This document shows, one piece after another, positions 18,966 to 27,967 of a stretch of DNA of 64,000 nucleotides. The notes under the pieces are model-generated. The model saw nothing but the letters and a program-made list of their open reading frames with translations. It did no database searches and was not told where the DNA came from. Numbering within the stretch: the stretch's first letter is position 1; every line of letters begins with the position of its first letter. This DNA comes from an uncultured Desulfovibrio sp. (lineage in GTDB: Bacteria > Desulfobacterota > Desulfovibrionia > Desulfovibrionales > Desulfovibrionaceae). The translations under genes were made by a program, and so were the position numbers. The stretch spans positions 28,485 to 92,484 of the forward strand of contig CAJOMG010000001.1 of NCBI GenBank assembly GCA_905235595.1, in the 5' to 3' direction.

Positions 18966-19364
18966 TTATTTTGCTGATGGCTGGTCGGTTACCCAGTCCA
19001 CAATTTGTCCCATGCGGCTGAGCGTGAATCTTCCGTTGCCTATAGGTTGTCCTAAATCTTCCATTTGACCATCCAGACGATAAATACGCCAATCTCCTTC
19101 TGGCATATCTCCGCTATGTATCTCTCTGTCTACGGCTTTACGGGCAACATCAGCATCGCAAAACAATTCGAAATCCTGTACAGCGGGATCAAGAATAACT
19201 TCAGCTCCGCTGGCAATGTCAATAATATAATTACCTGGTGCAGCTACATAAATAAAAGGGCACTCTTCAGGAGTAGGAAGGATCTCCGTATCCTTACTTG
19301 GAGGAGCACAGGCATTAAGAAATACTAGGGTCATCAAGGAGGAAAAAATCCGCAATATTATCAT
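18966..19364 (-). CDS. Small predicted lipoprotein
   Basis: 132 residues. The N-terminus MIILRIFSSLMTLVFLNAC carries a lipoprotein signal with lipobox LNAC. The mature part is acidic, has two further cysteines (ECPF, LFCDA) and no family I recognise; the C-terminal WRIYRLDGQMEDLGQP could be a small beta-rich fold. The ATG at 19364 has a TGAGG site and lies 10 bases after the htpX stop, so it is co-transcribed with htpX. It could be an envelope stress or quality-control accessory (inference from neighbourhood only). Confidence 0.7.
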   Translation of the reverse strand: MIILRIFSSLMTLVFLNACAPPSKDTEILPTPEECPFIYVAAPGNYIIDIASGAEVILDPAVQDFELFCDADVARKAVDREIHSGDMPEGDWRIYRLDGQMEDLGQPIGNGRFTLSRMGQIVDWVTDQPSAK

Positions 19365-19374
19365 GTTATTTGCC

Positions 19375-20244
19375 TCAATGTCCTTGATGAAAACGGGTCG
19401 CCATATATTGAAGACGACGGATACGCTCTTCAATGGGGGGATGCGTACTGAAGAGACTTGCCATTCCGCCCATTGCATACATGGGCGTGACTATAAACAT
19501 CTGTTCTGTACTGGGATTACCTGAACGCATGGGAATTTGACCACTTTGAACCGCCAGTTTATGTAATGCGCTGGCCAAAGCAAGCGGTTGTCCACTAATT
19601 TGTGCACCGGTTTCATCAGCCAAGAATTCTCGCGAACGCGAGATGGCCATCTGAATAATCCCTGCGGCCATCGGAGCCAATAAGGCTAGGATTAGTGCTG
19701 CAAAAGGGTTACCGCTACCGCCTTCATCATTACGATGTCCCCCAAAAATAGCAGTAAACTGAAAAATATTTGCCAAAGTGACTATCGCGGAGGCCATAAC
19801 ACCAGCAATGGTCTGGATAAGAATATCGCGGTTGGCAATGTGACCCATTTCGTGTGCCAATACTCCGCGAAGTTCTTCGAAGGAAAGCAGGTGTAAGATG
19901 CCCTCAGTCACTGCAACAACTGCGTTTTCAGGATTTCGTCCGGTGGCAAAGGCATTGGGAGTTTCTTCAGGCACCACGCAGATACGCGGTTTGGGGATAC
20001 CTGCATTACGGGCAAGTTCTGCTACAATCTGGTGGAGTTGTGGGGCTTCTTCAGGTGCAAGTTCTCGTGCATGGTACATAGAGAGCACGATTTTATCAGA
20101 ATACCAGTAGCTGCCCAGATTCATCAGGAGGGCAAGGCCGAAAGCGAAGATTACACCGGATTGTCCGCCCAACATGCCACCCAAAACAATAATGATGCCG
20201 GATAACAGGGCAAGAAGGAGAACCGTTTTTAACTGGCTGGTCAT
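19375..20244 (-). CDS. htpX: HtpX-type membrane zinc metalloprotease
   Basis: 289 residues, peptidase family M48B. The zinc motif HExxH reads VLAHEMGHIANRD, with the third ligand region in SREFLADETGA. Two N-terminal membrane helices and two after the active site place it in the inner membrane, where it degrades misfolded membrane proteins. ATG at 20244 with a GGGAG site; the frame continues to a TTG at 20256, which is less likely. Downstream, 10 bases on, is a small lipoprotein. Confidence 0.93.
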   Translation of the reverse strand: MTSQLKTVLLLALLSGIIIVLGGMLGGQSGVIFAFGLALLMNLGSYWYSDKIVLSMYHARELAPEEAPQLHQIVAELARNAGIPKPRICVVPEETPNAFATGRNPENAVVAVTEGILHLLSFEELRGVLAHEMGHIANRDILIQTIAGVMASAIVTLANIFQFTAIFGGHRNDEGGSGNPFAALILALLAPMAAGIIQMAISRSREFLADETGAQISGQPLALASALHKLAVQSGQIPMRSGNPSTEQMFIVTPMYAMGGMASLFSTHPPIEERIRRLQYMATRFHQGH

Positions 20245-20337
20245 ATTTGCTCCCAAGAAAGAGAGTGGTGCATTATGTGTTTATGCCAGATATACGCATT
20301 TTTCCAGAGCTGGCAAGGGAGTTCTTTTAGAACTAAA

Positions 20338-22269
20338 TTAATGTATATGTGTCCAAGCCTTGTGGGCTTGCCACCAAAGCTGAAAAACCAGTAATGTCCA
20401 TAGGGGCTTACGTAGATCTGCCAGGCCAGAAATGTGTAGATCCATCAGTTTTCGTACAATCTGAGGGTTAAAAATCTTCTGTTTTTGTAACGTGTCAACA
20501 CTAAGCATGTCTTCCATGAGAGGTCGCATACGACCTCGAAGCCATTGTGCAACGGGGATTTGGAATCCACGTTTGTTACGATGCAAAATTTCATTTGGTA
20601 ACAGATTGGCAAATGCCTTCTTAAGTAACCATTTACGCTTGAATCCATGTAATTTGTAGCGCACTGGCAGGCGCGCAACAAATATCGCCACGTCCCGAGC
20701 CAGAAATGGTGCGCGGACTTCAAGGCTGTGCAACATAGAGCATCGATCGACCTTGACAAGGATATCTTCAGGTAAAAATTGACGTACATAGACATGAAAA
20801 GCACGCGCTAGGGGAGAAGCAGCTTCACGGGGCAACCAGTGATTGTACTGTGTCTGCGTTGGAGCAAAGAGTATTTCTGGAGAAAGAAAATCAGGAATCT
20901 GTGACACAAAGGATGAGGAAAGGACCTCTCTTTGCATATCTAAAGTCAAAGCTGTGAGCATGCTTTGCACACGCTGCCAGGCTGGTGTATGAGCCGCTTG
21001 TAAAAATGTCTGTACAGCAAGGCGGGGATTGATATAGCCCGCAGAAGAAGGAAGTTTTTGCGCAAGAGGTTCAATGATATGGCGGCGCAAGCTGTTTGGC
21101 AGCTTATTATACCATTCTGCAATCTTGAAACCGATGTAGTGTTCGTACCCTGCCCAAAGTTCATCCGCACCGTCGCCACCCAAAGCGACAGTGACTTTCT
21201 CGCGTGTGACACTGGAGAGTAACCATGTGGGCGCCACTGAAGCGTCGGCCATGGGTACATCCATGCCGTTGATAATGCCGGGAAGGATATCCGCGCAGTC
21301 TTTTGCTGAGAGTACGTGTTCATGGTGGTCTGTACTAAAAGTCTTGGCTACAGTACGTGCGTAGCGAGATTCGTCATATGCGGTTTCGGTAAAACCAATG
21401 GAAAATGTCTTGATTGGGACTGATGATTGGGTGGCCATGAGGCCGGCTATGATGGTGGAATCAATACCTCCTGAAAGAAAAACACCAAGCGGTACGTCAC
21501 TGATCATGCGCATTTGCACTGCACGTGTCATTAATTGGCGCAACTCTTCGCATAGTGTAGTAATATCTCGTGTATCACGCTCGTCTGGAATGGGCATATC
21601 CCAGTATCGATGAATATGTATATTCCCCTGTTCTAACAGGAGAAGATGTGAGGGCTGCAGGTTGCACACTTCTGTATACATAGTTTGCGGGGCGGGTACA
21701 TATTCATAGGCAAGGTAGCGAGTGACGGATTGAGGATTTATCGTAAACCGAAGCTCCTTAACTTGTTCCAGTGCCGAAAGCTCCGAGGCGAAATACAGCC
21801 GACCGTGTTGTATGGTGTAAAAAAAAGGTTTTTTTCCAAAACGATCGCGCGCACAGAATAGTCGATAATGTGTAGCGTCCCAAAGAGCAAAGGCAAACAT
21901 TCCGTCAAAGTGGGATAGGCAATCCGTTCCCCAGTGGCGATAGCTCTCAAGAAGAACTTCTGTATCTGACTGTGTACGAAAACAATGCCCTGCGGCAATG
22001 AGTTCTTTCCTGAGTTCATGGAAATTATAGATTTCGCCGTTAAATACAACGGTTAATCGTCCATCATGACTATGCATGGGCTGATTGCCACCTGACAAGT
22101 CAATGATGGAAAGCCGTCGATGACCAAGGCTTACAGGACCATGCGTCCAGACCCCTTGCCCATCGGGTCCACGATGGACCATACGGTCTGTCATAGCTAT
22201 CACCCAGCGGGTTGAACTAGGTGTAAGGGGGGTGTTGTCTAGACGACAAATGCCTGCTATGCCGCACAT
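20338..22269 (-). CDS. asnB: Asparagine synthetase-type glutamine amidotransferase
   Basis: 643 residues. The N-terminal cysteine nucleophile is exposed after Met removal (MCGIAGICRL), followed by the glutaminase domain (HRGPDGQG, FNGEIYNFHEL). The synthetase domain has the ATP motif VFLSGGIDSTII. Length and pattern fit the amidotransferases found in exopolysaccharide/exosortase-type loci as well as true AsnB. Because it overlaps the stop of a GT4 gene and closes a glycan cluster, I infer amidation of a sugar acid or lipid rather than bulk asparagine synthesis, but both remain possible. ATG at 22269, overlapping the upstream gene by 13 bases. Confidence 0.85.
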   Translation of the reverse strand: MCGIAGICRLDNTPLTPSSTRWVIAMTDRMVHRGPDGQGVWTHGPVSLGHRRLSIIDLSGGNQPMHSHDGRLTVVFNGEIYNFHELRKELIAAGHCFRTQSDTEVLLESYRHWGTDCLSHFDGMFAFALWDATHYRLFCARDRFGKKPFFYTIQHGRLYFASELSALEQVKELRFTINPQSVTRYLAYEYVPAPQTMYTEVCNLQPSHLLLLEQGNIHIHRYWDMPIPDERDTRDITTLCEELRQLMTRAVQMRMISDVPLGVFLSGGIDSTIIAGLMATQSSVPIKTFSIGFTETAYDESRYARTVAKTFSTDHHEHVLSAKDCADILPGIINGMDVPMADASVAPTWLLSSVTREKVTVALGGDGADELWAGYEHYIGFKIAEWYNKLPNSLRRHIIEPLAQKLPSSAGYINPRLAVQTFLQAAHTPAWQRVQSMLTALTLDMQREVLSSSFVSQIPDFLSPEILFAPTQTQYNHWLPREAASPLARAFHVYVRQFLPEDILVKVDRCSMLHSLEVRAPFLARDVAIFVARLPVRYKLHGFKRKWLLKKAFANLLPNEILHRNKRGFQIPVAQWLRGRMRPLMEDMLSVDTLQKQKIFNPQIVRKLMDLHISGLADLRKPLWTLLVFQLWWQAHKAWTHIH

Positions 22270-23582
22270 GTACCTTCCTGCCGTGTATAATGCCTTATGA
22301 AAATATTTGCTAACTGCTGGTTGTTGCGATCAGGATCAAACATTTTTAATGCCAAGTCTTTTCCGTTACGGGCCAGTCGCGCTGCCAAGGGTGCGTCGTC
22401 AGCCAGACTTAGAAGGGCATCTGCGAGGGCTGATGGATCCCCTGGAGGCACAGCTAACCCGGTTTCATTATTGCGTACAACTTCAGGAAGAGCATTGACC
22501 GTTGTACTGACAACAGGTAGACCGTAAGCTAGGGCTTCAATGACAGTATTGGGAATGCCGTCGCGACGCCCTGAAGAATGGACAACACAGGGAGCGGCAA
22601 AGATATTGTGCGCATGCAATATGTTGGGAAGTTCGTTATGGGAGACAAGTCCTGGCAAATACACAAGGTCCTCCAGCTGTAACTCCCTGCGGAGTTTCAA
22701 TATTTGTGCCTCCATGCGTCCCAGGCCCATAACGGTACCCCCTCCGCCAGCCAAAGTGAGTCTGAAGTCGAGCCCTTTGTCACGCAGGATGGCACAGGCC
22801 TGAATAAGTATGTCAAAACCTTTGGTAACATCAAATCGGCCCAGTGCGAGAATTCGCACTGGACGCGGCATGACCTGCGGTACTGGTTGCAATGACTCTT
22901 TGAATGTGTCTGGAGGTAAGGTAAGGCTGTTATAAATGAGTTCCACCTTCCCCTTGGCCTGACCTTTGTCGAACTGTTCAATGCGTTGCTTGTCTGCTGC
23001 ATTATTGGCTCGGATAAAACTGGCAGCCGTCAGTTTGGCGCCAAGGTCGGGATCTGCCGGTTCTAAATTATCACCGCGTGCTGCTGTGGCAAAGGGAATA
23101 CCCGAAACTTGCGATGCTACCCATGCTGCAGTTGCCGTACCTCGGGGCCATGGTGCATATATCATGTCAATACCAGCTTCCTTGAAAAGACGCCCTAGGT
23201 ATAGGCCAATGAAGAAGGCCCAGAGATTTTCTCCCAACATTTCCCAACTGTGCCAGTGATAAAAAAGTATATGTTTTAGCAGTCGCATGAAACGTAACGG
23301 TTGTAATGCGAGAAAGTGAAAGCACTCTGCCAATACAGGTATCAGCGTACGGATACCAAAGGTATGGGTTTCATTTGCTGCGGCACGCATTTCAGTGGAA
23401 CAGTGACGCAGATTATAACCATACAAACTGTATACGGATAGGGGCAGCAAATTCTTGAGGCCCTCAACTTCACGAAATATAAAGGGTTGCGTGAACAGGG
23501 GATACCATAGAAGGACATAGGCAACATGGGGTAATCCAGGCGTAAAGGTGGGATGTTTGCCCCAAAAGGTTGTTTTCGACAT
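22257..23582 (-). CDS. GT4-family glycosyltransferase (first paralogue)
   Basis: 441 residues from the ATG at 23582, which has a GGAG site; the frame continues to a TTG at 23651. GT-B fold: the C-terminal nucleotide-sugar half is visible as ALGRFDVTKGFDILIQA, SSGRRDGIPNTVIEALAYG and LPVVST. Retaining transferase, probably cytoplasmic and membrane-associated, adding a sugar to a lipid-linked acceptor. It is clearly paralogous to the gene at 24721-26037 (shared VAYVLLW, FIFREV, LGENLW, AAWVAS). It lies in the same direction as and overlaps asnB. Substrate unknown. Confidence 0.85.
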   Translation of the reverse strand: MSKTTFWGKHPTFTPGLPHVAYVLLWYPLFTQPFIFREVEGLKNLLPLSVYSLYGYNLRHCSTEMRAAANETHTFGIRTLIPVLAECFHFLALQPLRFMRLLKHILFYHWHSWEMLGENLWAFFIGLYLGRLFKEAGIDMIYAPWPRGTATAAWVASQVSGIPFATAARGDNLEPADPDLGAKLTAASFIRANNAADKQRIEQFDKGQAKGKVELIYNSLTLPPDTFKESLQPVPQVMPRPVRILALGRFDVTKGFDILIQACAILRDKGLDFRLTLAGGGGTVMGLGRMEAQILKLRRELQLEDLVYLPGLVSHNELPNILHAHNIFAAPCVVHSSGRRDGIPNTVIEALAYGLPVVSTTVNALPEVVRNNETGLAVPPGDPSALADALLSLADDAPLAARLARNGKDLALKMFDPDRNNQQLANIFIRHYTRQEGTCAA

Positions 23583-23710
23583 GGCAAGACTCCATGGCAA
23601 GGCTGATATAATAGATAGCCATATTGTTGGGATGGCATACCTTCTGCTCAAAAGAAAAACATGCCTGGATGTTAAGCTGTTACCTTATTATGGTTGGCCC
23701 TAAAGTTATG

Positions 23711-24724
23711 CTAGATAGTTATGCTGGTCCAGTCACCAATGCCCTGAAATGTTGGTGATGTAGGCCCAAGTTCTTTCATCAGTTCATTCATGGTCAGGCA
23801 ACGTACTGTGTAGTGTGTATGCAACCACTCAAGCCAGTCGTCAATCTTACGCAGAAGGCACTGTACTGCGTCATTGTCGGGTAGATGCGGCGTGCAGCCA
23901 GGCATCATTTCGGAAGAATGCCAAGTGAGTGAAAGTACTTGGCCTCCGCGCGCAAGATATAGTGACGTGACAAATTTCATGGCCCATAGCGGGTGATATA
24001 CAGGTAGTAGCGCCATTACACCCCAGTGTCGTAAACTGGCACGGATTTGTATCCCTGCTTTAGCAGGAATACGGCGTAAAAGGGCGGGCAATTTCTGAAA
24101 CAATGGCGTTACAGTCAGCGGTACTTCAAAGAGATTACCTTTTGGTGTCGGGATCCAGTAAGGTATATTGGGGGCATCAAAGTGGTCAGGACCAGCCAAA
24201 GGTGTGCTGCCACAGTGCAAGGGACGGACAGAGGCATCTACCAATACTCCGGCCTGTGCCAGTAATGGCCATAAGGAATGTTGGGCATCCCAGCGCCCCA
24301 TACGGAAGGAAATCATCTGCGTCCCCTGTATGCTTTGCCCTGCTTTCATAAGGGTAAACAGCTTTTCAGCCAAAAGGTCAGGGGGTACTCCTGCAGCAGG
24401 AACCTCTGTGGTTATGTCTGGTAGGGAAGAATCGTTTCCTTGCAGGGATAATGGGGGCGTGTTCCAATGATGCAAGTGTGCTCCAAGCTCTACCCCATGA
24501 TCTTCACACAAACGGGCAAGCCTGTCACGCGAGGAGGTATCCGTCAGCACGCTATATGCGCAGAACAGTGTGGGCCTAACCCCAATGCGACACAGTGGCA
24601 CAAGATGTTCAAGTGCAGCCGTATTGGTCGTTGTATAGCCGCGACGGGCGTAGTTACCTCCAAAAAGTCCTTCTTCTTCAACATCAAGACTTACGACGAG
24701 ATACACTACCCGGCGGTGGTTCAT
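23711..24724 (-). CDS. NodB-like polysaccharide deacetylase family protein
   Basis: 337 residues. The start MNHRRVVYLVVSLDVEEEG has the catalytic-base motif region of carbohydrate esterase family 4 (S-x-D-x-E), and VELGAHLHHW resembles the metal-binding H-x-x-x-H segment. MISFRMGRWDAQH may be motif 3. It would remove acetyl groups from an amino sugar, or be a polysaccharide-binding variant. Its ATG overlaps the TGA of the upstream GT4 gene (ATGA). 128 bases separate it from the next GT4 gene downstream. The exact metal ligands are approximate. Confidence 0.7.
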   Translation of the reverse strand: MNHRRVVYLVVSLDVEEEGLFGGNYARRGYTTTNTAALEHLVPLCRIGVRPTLFCAYSVLTDTSSRDRLARLCEDHGVELGAHLHHWNTPPLSLQGNDSSLPDITTEVPAAGVPPDLLAEKLFTLMKAGQSIQGTQMISFRMGRWDAQHSLWPLLAQAGVLVDASVRPLHCGSTPLAGPDHFDAPNIPYWIPTPKGNLFEVPLTVTPLFQKLPALLRRIPAKAGIQIRASLRHWGVMALLPVYHPLWAMKFVTSLYLARGGQVLSLTWHSSEMMPGCTPHLPDNDAVQCLLRKIDDWLEWLHTHYTVRCLTMNELMKELGPTSPTFQGIGDWTSITI

Positions 24725-26037
24725 GCATGGCCTTCAGCCGCAGCTCCGTCTGTTCTGGCGACTTCTTGTGGTTCAGCATGTCGGCAGCGTGCACATTCAT
24801 TAGTGTAGAGCTGCAGCAGTTTTGCAATATTACGCTTACTATCAAACATTTCCGCTACAAGTTTTCTCCCCGTTTCAGCCATGTGCTGTGCATGTTCCCT
24901 ATTGGCAAGCATTTTTCGGATGGCATTAGCCAGAGTACGAGGGTTGCGCTGTGGTACTAGCAGGCCTGTCTCTTCATTACGGATTACCTCGGCAATACCG
25001 CATACGTCAGTAGCAATAACTGGCATGCTATGTGATAGTGCTTCCATGATTACATTGGGGATGCCATCCCTGTCTCCATTTGCATGCACTACACTTGGCA
25101 TTATAAGCATGTCATGATCGAGCATATAATTACATATCTGGTCGTGAGGAATGAATCCAGGCATGTAAACAACATTCTTGAGGCCTAAACGGTCACGCAT
25201 CTTGGTAAGTTTGCGTCGCCAGCGGCCATCCCCGACAAGTGTGAGGTTCACGGGCACATTTTCTCGAACAAGGCGGGCTATGGCTGTCAAGAGATCGGGA
25301 AAGCCCTTGGTGCGGGCAAAGCGGCCCACGGCCAACAGACGGTAAGGGGGGCGCATAGCAATAGCACATGAGCCACTAGGGTTGAAGGTAAGGCTATTAT
25401 ACACGGTATGAATTTTTGCCTCTTGGCCAGCTGGGCAAAAACGACGCAGCCAATCAACATTGGCATGGTTATTGGTGCGAATGAATAGTGCGTCTGTTGA
25501 TTTTTCGTGGAGTAACCCATCTTCAGGATATATGTCGCCAGCCCGTCCAGTGAAAGCATAAGGAATGCCCGTTAAATGCGAAGCAACCCATGCTGCTGTA
25601 GTCGGTCCATTTGCCCATGGGGCGTGGATGAGATTTATGCCATCGCGGATGCACAATTCTGCCAGTAAAAAACCGGCCATAAAGCACCAGAGATTTTCTC
25701 CCAGCGACTCAAGATTGCGCATGCGATGGAAAAACCCCCGGCGTAGAAGCCATAAAACTTTGCGCGGCGTACTACGCAGGAATCTGAAAAACGCACAGAA
25801 AATATGTCCTATGGCTTTCACACCCATGCGTTGCACATAGCCATGGTACGCTCGCATTTCCTTGCTGCATCCAGCGACGCGTTCTCCATACATTGAGTAG
25901 ACGCGTACAGGCAAACCCGCTGCCATAAGCTGCACAACTTCGCGGAAAATAAATGTTTCTGAAGAAAGTGGAAACCAGAGCAGTACATAGGCAACCGCCG
26001 GCGCCGCGTTACTGCTCATTGGCATGCTCACGTACAT
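24721..26037 (-). CDS. GT4-family glycosyltransferase (second paralogue)
   Basis: 438 residues. GT-B fold with AVGRFARTKGFPDLL, NGDRDGIPNVIMEAL and MPVIATDVCG. Close relative of the gene at 22257. The start is uncertain: ATG at 26037, 26025 and 26019 are all possible, all overlapping the 3' end of the oxoamine synthase gene, so translation is coupled. The C-terminal tail has two cysteine-histidine pairs (NECARCRHAEPQ), not a recognised finger. Role: sugar transfer to the lipid or glycan made by this cluster. Confidence 0.85.
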   Translation of the reverse strand: MYVSMPMSSNAAPAVAYVLLWFPLSSETFIFREVVQLMAAGLPVRVYSMYGERVAGCSKEMRAYHGYVQRMGVKAIGHIFCAFFRFLRSTPRKVLWLLRRGFFHRMRNLESLGENLWCFMAGFLLAELCIRDGINLIHAPWANGPTTAAWVASHLTGIPYAFTGRAGDIYPEDGLLHEKSTDALFIRTNNHANVDWLRRFCPAGQEAKIHTVYNSLTFNPSGSCAIAMRPPYRLLAVGRFARTKGFPDLLTAIARLVRENVPVNLTLVGDGRWRRKLTKMRDRLGLKNVVYMPGFIPHDQICNYMLDHDMLIMPSVVHANGDRDGIPNVIMEALSHSMPVIATDVCGIAEVIRNEETGLLVPQRNPRTLANAIRKMLANREHAQHMAETGRKLVAEMFDSKRNIAKLLQLYTNECARCRHAEPQEVARTDGAAAEGHA

Positions 26038-27316
26038 ATCTTTTCACGGTATCCCATGCTATGGGCAGCTCTTCTTTTACTGCATCCAGAGCTTTGCGAA
26101 TATGCTCTTCCGTATGCGAAGCAGAAAGGAAGAAACGTAAGCGATCCGTGCCTTCTTTTACGGCGGGAAATGTGATTGGCATCACATAGATACCACGTTT
26201 TATCAGTGCATTGGCCAAAAAACCTGCAACCATGGCATCACCAATCATGATAGGCACTATGGCATATCCTTGGGCAGAACCGGTATCCAACCCAAGTTCT
26301 GAGGCGTAATGTACAAAAAATTGTGATATGTTCTGTAATTTATGCACACGTTCAGGCTCACGTATCAGTATTTCTAGTGCCTTTCGGCACGCTACTGCTA
26401 CAATAGGCGGCATCCCTACGCTAAAAACAAAACCAGGGGAACCATATTTCAGAAATTCAATGAGATCGTGCCGGCCAGCTATAAAACCGCCGCAACCACA
26501 CATAGACTTGGAGAGTGTGCTCATCCACATGTCTACTTCCGTGGGATCAATATCGAAATATTCATGTGCTCCACGACCGGTTTTGCCGAGAACTCCCAGT
26601 GAGTGGGCTTCATCTACTAGAAGCATGCAATCATACTGTTTTTTCAGTTCTATGATGCGGGGCAGATCTGGGATGTTGCCATCCATACTGAACAGCCCTT
26701 CAGTTACTATGATTGCACGTTTATATTCTGCACGTCTTGTTTTGAGAAGTGATTCAAGAGCTTCACAATCATTATGTGTGTAAGAAAAACGTGCAGCGCC
26801 TGAAAGTCTTGCCCCTTGTACCAGTGAATTATGTGCCAGTCCGTCGTGGAAAATGGCGTCACGAGGACCGTACAGGAAACCCAATGTAGAGACATTGGTA
26901 GCATGGCCACTCACATAGACGATACAATCTTCCACCCCATAAAAATCTGCGAGGGCGCGCTCTAGTTCGCGGTGCGGGGGGCGTTCACCGCCGACGAGGC
27001 GGCTGGCACCAGCTGATGTGCCATACAAGGCTGCTGCTTTAGTCACAACATCGGTAATTTCTGGATGTGCATTGATATCAAGGTAATCATATGTTGAAAA
27101 ATTGAGATATTCACTGCCTCCAATGAGCGTCGTAGCCTTGGCAGCACGTTCGTGACAGAGAAAAAGGGGATTTTCCATCCCCATTTTGGCGCCCATTTCA
27201 ACTAGGCGGTCAAAGGCAAGTTTAGAGCGATGCCGATTGAACCCGGAAGCGCAGGTATCTTCTGCGTGTTGGGGGGAAGTAGCCTGATCTGTCGGATAGG
27301 GAAGGGTATTCTTCAT
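26009..27316 (-). CDS. Alpha-oxoamine synthase family PLP enzyme (AONS/serine palmitoyltransferase-like)
   Basis: 435 residues. PLP fold type I: the conserved Asp/His segment reads LLVDEAHSLGVLGKTGRG and the Schiff-base lysine lies in STLSKSMCGCGGFIAG. The substrate-binding GTSAGASRLVGGERP is family-typical. These enzymes condense an acyl-CoA or acyl-ACP with an amino acid and release CO2. It could be BioF, but there is no other biotin gene here; in this glycan/lipid cluster a serine-palmitoyltransferase-like role making a long-chain amino ketone is more likely (inference). It is the first gene of the minus-strand cluster, ATG at 27316 after a GAGGATGAGG site. A ~40-residue N-terminal extension precedes the usual domain. 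Confidence 0.82.
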   Translation of the reverse strand: MKNTLPYPTDQATSPQHAEDTCASGFNRHRSKLAFDRLVEMGAKMGMENPLFLCHERAAKATTLIGGSEYLNFSTYDYLDINAHPEITDVVTKAAALYGTSAGASRLVGGERPPHRELERALADFYGVEDCIVYVSGHATNVSTLGFLYGPRDAIFHDGLAHNSLVQGARLSGAARFSYTHNDCEALESLLKTRRAEYKRAIIVTEGLFSMDGNIPDLPRIIELKKQYDCMLLVDEAHSLGVLGKTGRGAHEYFDIDPTEVDMWMSTLSKSMCGCGGFIAGRHDLIEFLKYGSPGFVFSVGMPPIVAVACRKALEILIREPERVHKLQNISQFFVHYASELGLDTGSAQGYAIVPIMIGDAMVAGFLANALIKRGIYVMPITFPAVKEGTDRLRFFLSASHTEEHIRKALDAVKEELPIAWDTVKRYVREHANEQ

Positions 27317-27388
27317 GCCTCATCCTCAATGGTATATGACCCGTTGTTGCTGGATTGATTTGTTCACAGCGAAACAACATAACGTTAT

Positions 27389-27417
27389 AATTTACTTGAA
27401 AGATGCCGCTCTGGCAA
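27389..27417 (-). promoter_or_regulatory. Candidate sigma-70 promoter for the oxoamine synthase cluster
   Basis: Reading the minus strand, TTGCCA (27417-27412), 17 bases, then TAAATT (27394-27389), about 70 bases before the ATG at 27316. The 280-base gap 27317-27598 otherwise holds only the terminator of the upstream small gene. Confidence 0.4.
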
Positions 27418-27514
27418 GCAGCATATCGCAACTGTTTCAGCATATTGTCAATACGGGGGCGGCTTACCACAAAATATACTATTAAGAAATTTTATAGAAA
27501 ATTGCAGAAAACAA

Positions 27515-27556
27515 CAAGGCCTGAATACCTTGTGTTTACAAGGTACGCAGGCCTTG
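27515..27556 (-). terminator. Strong intrinsic terminator after the 83-residue protein gene
   Basis: CAAGGCCTG pairs with CAGGCCTTG and an inner TACCTTG pairs with CAAGGTA around a 6-base loop, with only a 2-base internal bulge on each side. On the minus strand a T-rich run (TTGTTTTC) follows. It isolates the small gene from the oxoamine synthase cluster. Confidence 0.75.
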
Positions 27557-27598
27557 AAAAGGTAATTTTGTTTATAGGCTGTAGAAAATGAGGAATTG

Positions 27599-27850
27599 TC
27601 AGAGGGTCAAGAGTTCGGCGACACGGCTTTCTGTTAATCCCCCGTGGACGGAGAGAGCTGCTACGTGGTCATGACTGATCATGCCAATAGTTTCATTTAG
27701 CAGTGCGTTGGCTTCAGTATCATCCATATCTATCATGTTCAGAGACTGAAGATTGATCACATCATGAGATGTTGTGGTAGAAACAGCTGCGTCCTTTTCA
27801 AACTTGGGAAAGGAAAAGATGTCAGAGGGGGTAAATCCAGTGATCTTCAT
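27599..27850 (-). CDS. Small unknown protein, possibly motility-linked
   Basis: 83 residues, acidic, no membrane segment or signal peptide. It starts MKITGFTPSDIFSF and ends in a helical, hydrophobically patterned segment (AALSVHGGLTESRVAELL). I do not recognise the family. ATG at 27850 with an AAGGAT site. It is monocistronic: a sigma-54-like promoter lies upstream (27928-27944) and a strong terminator downstream. The promoter type and the adjacent PilZ gene suggest a flagellar or surface-behaviour role, but that is inference. Confidence 0.65.
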   Translation of the reverse strand: MKITGFTPSDIFSFPKFEKDAAVSTTTSHDVINLQSLNMIDMDDTEANALLNETIGMISHDHVAALSVHGGLTESRVAELLTL

Positions 27851-27927
27851 GGTGATATCCTTTTATTATGCTTGCCATTTGTAAGCGTAATGTCAAAATT
27901 GCCGCATTGATACGGATATCTCAACAT

Positions 27928-27944
27928 ATGCATATTAAATGCCA
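27928..27944 (-). promoter_or_regulatory. Sigma-54-type promoter upstream of the 83-residue gene
   Basis: On the minus strand TGGCATTTAATATGCAT matches the -24/-12 consensus (TGGCACG-N4-TTGCA) with GG and GC at the exact spacing and three mismatches. The predicted start of transcription is near 27918, about 68 bases before the ATG at 27850. Confidence 0.6.
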
Positions 27945-27967
27945 AAGCGGCACGGCGTAGTTTAGTC

